Below are positions 13,001 through 13,828 of a DNA stretch of 13,828 bases, in pieces. Within the stretch, counting starts at the first letter, position 1. The number at the start of each line of letters is the position of its first letter. The notes under the pieces were generated by a model. It searched no databases, was not told where the DNA came from, and was given only the letters and a program-made list of their open reading frames with translations. The position numbers and the translations under genes were made by a program. The stretch is taken from the NCBI RefSeq assembly GCF_002506515.1, contig NZ_DAXS01000032.1:1580-15407 (forward strand), read 5' to 3'. This DNA is from Caldivirga sp. UBA161 (GTDB lineage: Archaea > Thermoproteota > Thermoprotei > Thermoproteales > Thermocladiaceae).

Positions 13001-13828
13001 TTACTTTTCTTGAATATTAAATATTCCATAACCTAATGCTGTCTTAGCCCCAATACCACTCTGCAAGGCTTCTATAATTATTTTTCTAAATTCCTCTCCA
13101 GTGCATGCCTCCTTACAGTTGGCCTTAGCATAAACGTAATTGCTAATATCCTTATCACTGCATTTACCTTTCAGCCTCTCCCTAATCCTACTCCTAGCCA
13201 CCATTACCACTACCTTTAAGCCTACACCCCTGGATATTGTTAGGAATGGTAATGGTGTTGGCCTTGATTGAACCTCACTTACCTCTCCCTCAGTTTCCCT
13301 ATAATGGGGATTCAATATATCTAGGGTTAGTAGACTCTTTCCTTGTGGGCAATAAACCGGGTATGCATCAAGGATTATTATTGATGATGATTCATCCTGC
13401 GCTCCAAATGCGTTTAGGCACTGGCTCTTATTATTATGAGCCACAGACCTCATAGCACCTTTAAGTGATGATGCCGGTATGTAGGGTAAATTCCAGTAGG
13501 GGTCCCAGGAAATTGCTGGTTCAAGGGGTTCCGTATACGGATTATTGAAACCTATGGCGAGCCTCGTTAATAATACTACATTAGTGTTAATTAATGTAAC
13601 GTAACCTAAGCCCTCAAGCGCCTTAGCCACAGTATCAATATGCCTTGAGACCTTGCTTAAAGTATCATTAATGTTACTGCACTTGTAGACTTCAGTAAGC
13701 TCCCTCATGATCTCACTATTACGCGCATTAAGCTCATTCCTTAGGTCTTTACCTTGTCTATAATCTGCTACGAGGTTAATTAAACTTAGCCTTAAGTAGC
13801 TCGGTATGTTTACGTTTACTGAAGGCCT
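13001..13828 (-). CDS. cmr6: Cmr6, RAMP subunit of a type III-B CRISPR effector (5' end beyond the window)
   Basis: Cmr6 is a Cas7-like RAMP subunit near the head of the Cmr RNA-targeting complex. Counting from the Met at 13708, the visible motifs are LLTRLAIGF (46-54), NLPYIPASSLKGAMRSVA (73-90, the signature P-Y-I-P-x-S-S-x-K-G-x-x-R), FGAQ (101-104), IILDAYPVY (111-119), LDILNPHYRE (129-138), PTPLPFLTI (150-158) and the glycine-rich C-terminal loop GIGAKTALGYGIF (218-230). These are in the order expected for TIGR01898-type Cmr6. The Met at 13708 is not the start: the same frame stays open for 40 more codons to the window edge (NIPSYLRLSLINLVADYRQG and on), so the true start lies outside and at least 275 residues are coded. 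The rest of a cmr operon is expected upstream on this strand. Confidence 0.92.
   Translation of the reverse strand, partial: RPSVNVNIPSYLRLSLINLVADYRQGKDLRNELNARNSEIMRELTEVYKCSNINDTLSKVSRHIDTVAKALEGLGYVTLINTNVVLLTRLAIGFNNPYTEPLEPAISWDPYWNLPYIPASSLKGAMRSVAHNNKSQCLNAFGAQDESSSIIILDAYPVYCPQGKSLLTLDILNPHYRETEGEVSEVQSRPTPLPFLTISRGVGLKVVVMVARSRIRERLKGKCSDKDISNYVYAKANCKEACTGEEFRKIIIEALQSGIGAKTALGYGIFNIQEK

Noticed and set aside
13237..13455. Plus-strand open frame inside cmr6
   Set aside because: It is antisense to conserved Cmr6 motifs and has no promoter.
9281..13828. CRISPR repeat array
   Set aside because: No regularly spaced direct repeats were found, despite the nearby cmr6 and CARF genes.

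Overview
The window looks like a piece of a thermophilic crenarchaeal chromosome, most likely of the order Thermoproteales (a Caldivirga- or Vulcanisaeta-like organism). This is inferred from protein content and signal style, not from a database match. First or stand-alone genes have an AT-rich TATA-like box about 26-28 bases before the start codon and no Shine-Dalgarno site, so they are probably leaderless. Genes inside operons instead have AGGTGA (or AGGGTGA) five bases before the start, usually overlapping the upstream stop codon. The protein families (DsrE/TusA/SQR-like sulfur proteins, HerA-NurA, Cmr6, a CARF ring nuclease, an archaeal PRPP synthetase) fit this placement.

Left part (1-3570, all minus strand): a leaderless gene start running off the left edge, then PRPP synthetase (prs), then a four-gene sulfur operon read in the order dsrE, tusA, an FAD-dependent SQR/FCSD-like oxidoreductase, and a DUF1641 protein. 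TusA and DsrE would carry sulfane sulfur, the flavoprotein would oxidise sulfide or a sulfane donor at the membrane, and DUF1641 is a frequent partner of such flavoproteins.

Middle part (3571-7440): a tRNA-Ala(GGC) gene with encoded CCA; a heavily decayed KaiC/RecA-superfamily ATPase pseudogene (at least four frameshifts, a nonsense codon, an in-frame deletion, damaged Walker A and B motifs); a polytopic membrane protein resembling an MscS transmembrane core; divergently, a TenA-family thiamin-salvage enzyme; then about 700 bases of relic DNA with a structured GC-rich inverted repeat and the N-terminal part of a dead TnpB (IS200/IS605-type) gene.

Secreted pair (7464-9116): a membrane-anchored, sequon-rich extracellular protein translationally coupled to a cysteine-containing secreted protein that is split by a frameshift at about 8778-8801.

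Right part (9281-13828): defence and DNA-processing genes. A CARF-domain protein of the APE2256/Crn1 ring nuclease type (plus strand) converges on a nurA-herA operon (minus strand); the stop codons of the CARF gene and herA interlock in one TTAA. Upstream of nurA, behind a hairpin plus T-run, is the 3' portion of cmr6 of a type III-B CRISPR effector; its frame is open to the right edge, so the rest of the cmr operon should lie beyond the window. No CRISPR array lies inside the window. The most interesting point is the HerA-NurA nuclease/translocase pair, without Mre11-Rad50, sandwiched between a cyclic-oligoadenylate-degrading enzyme and a type III-B effector gene.
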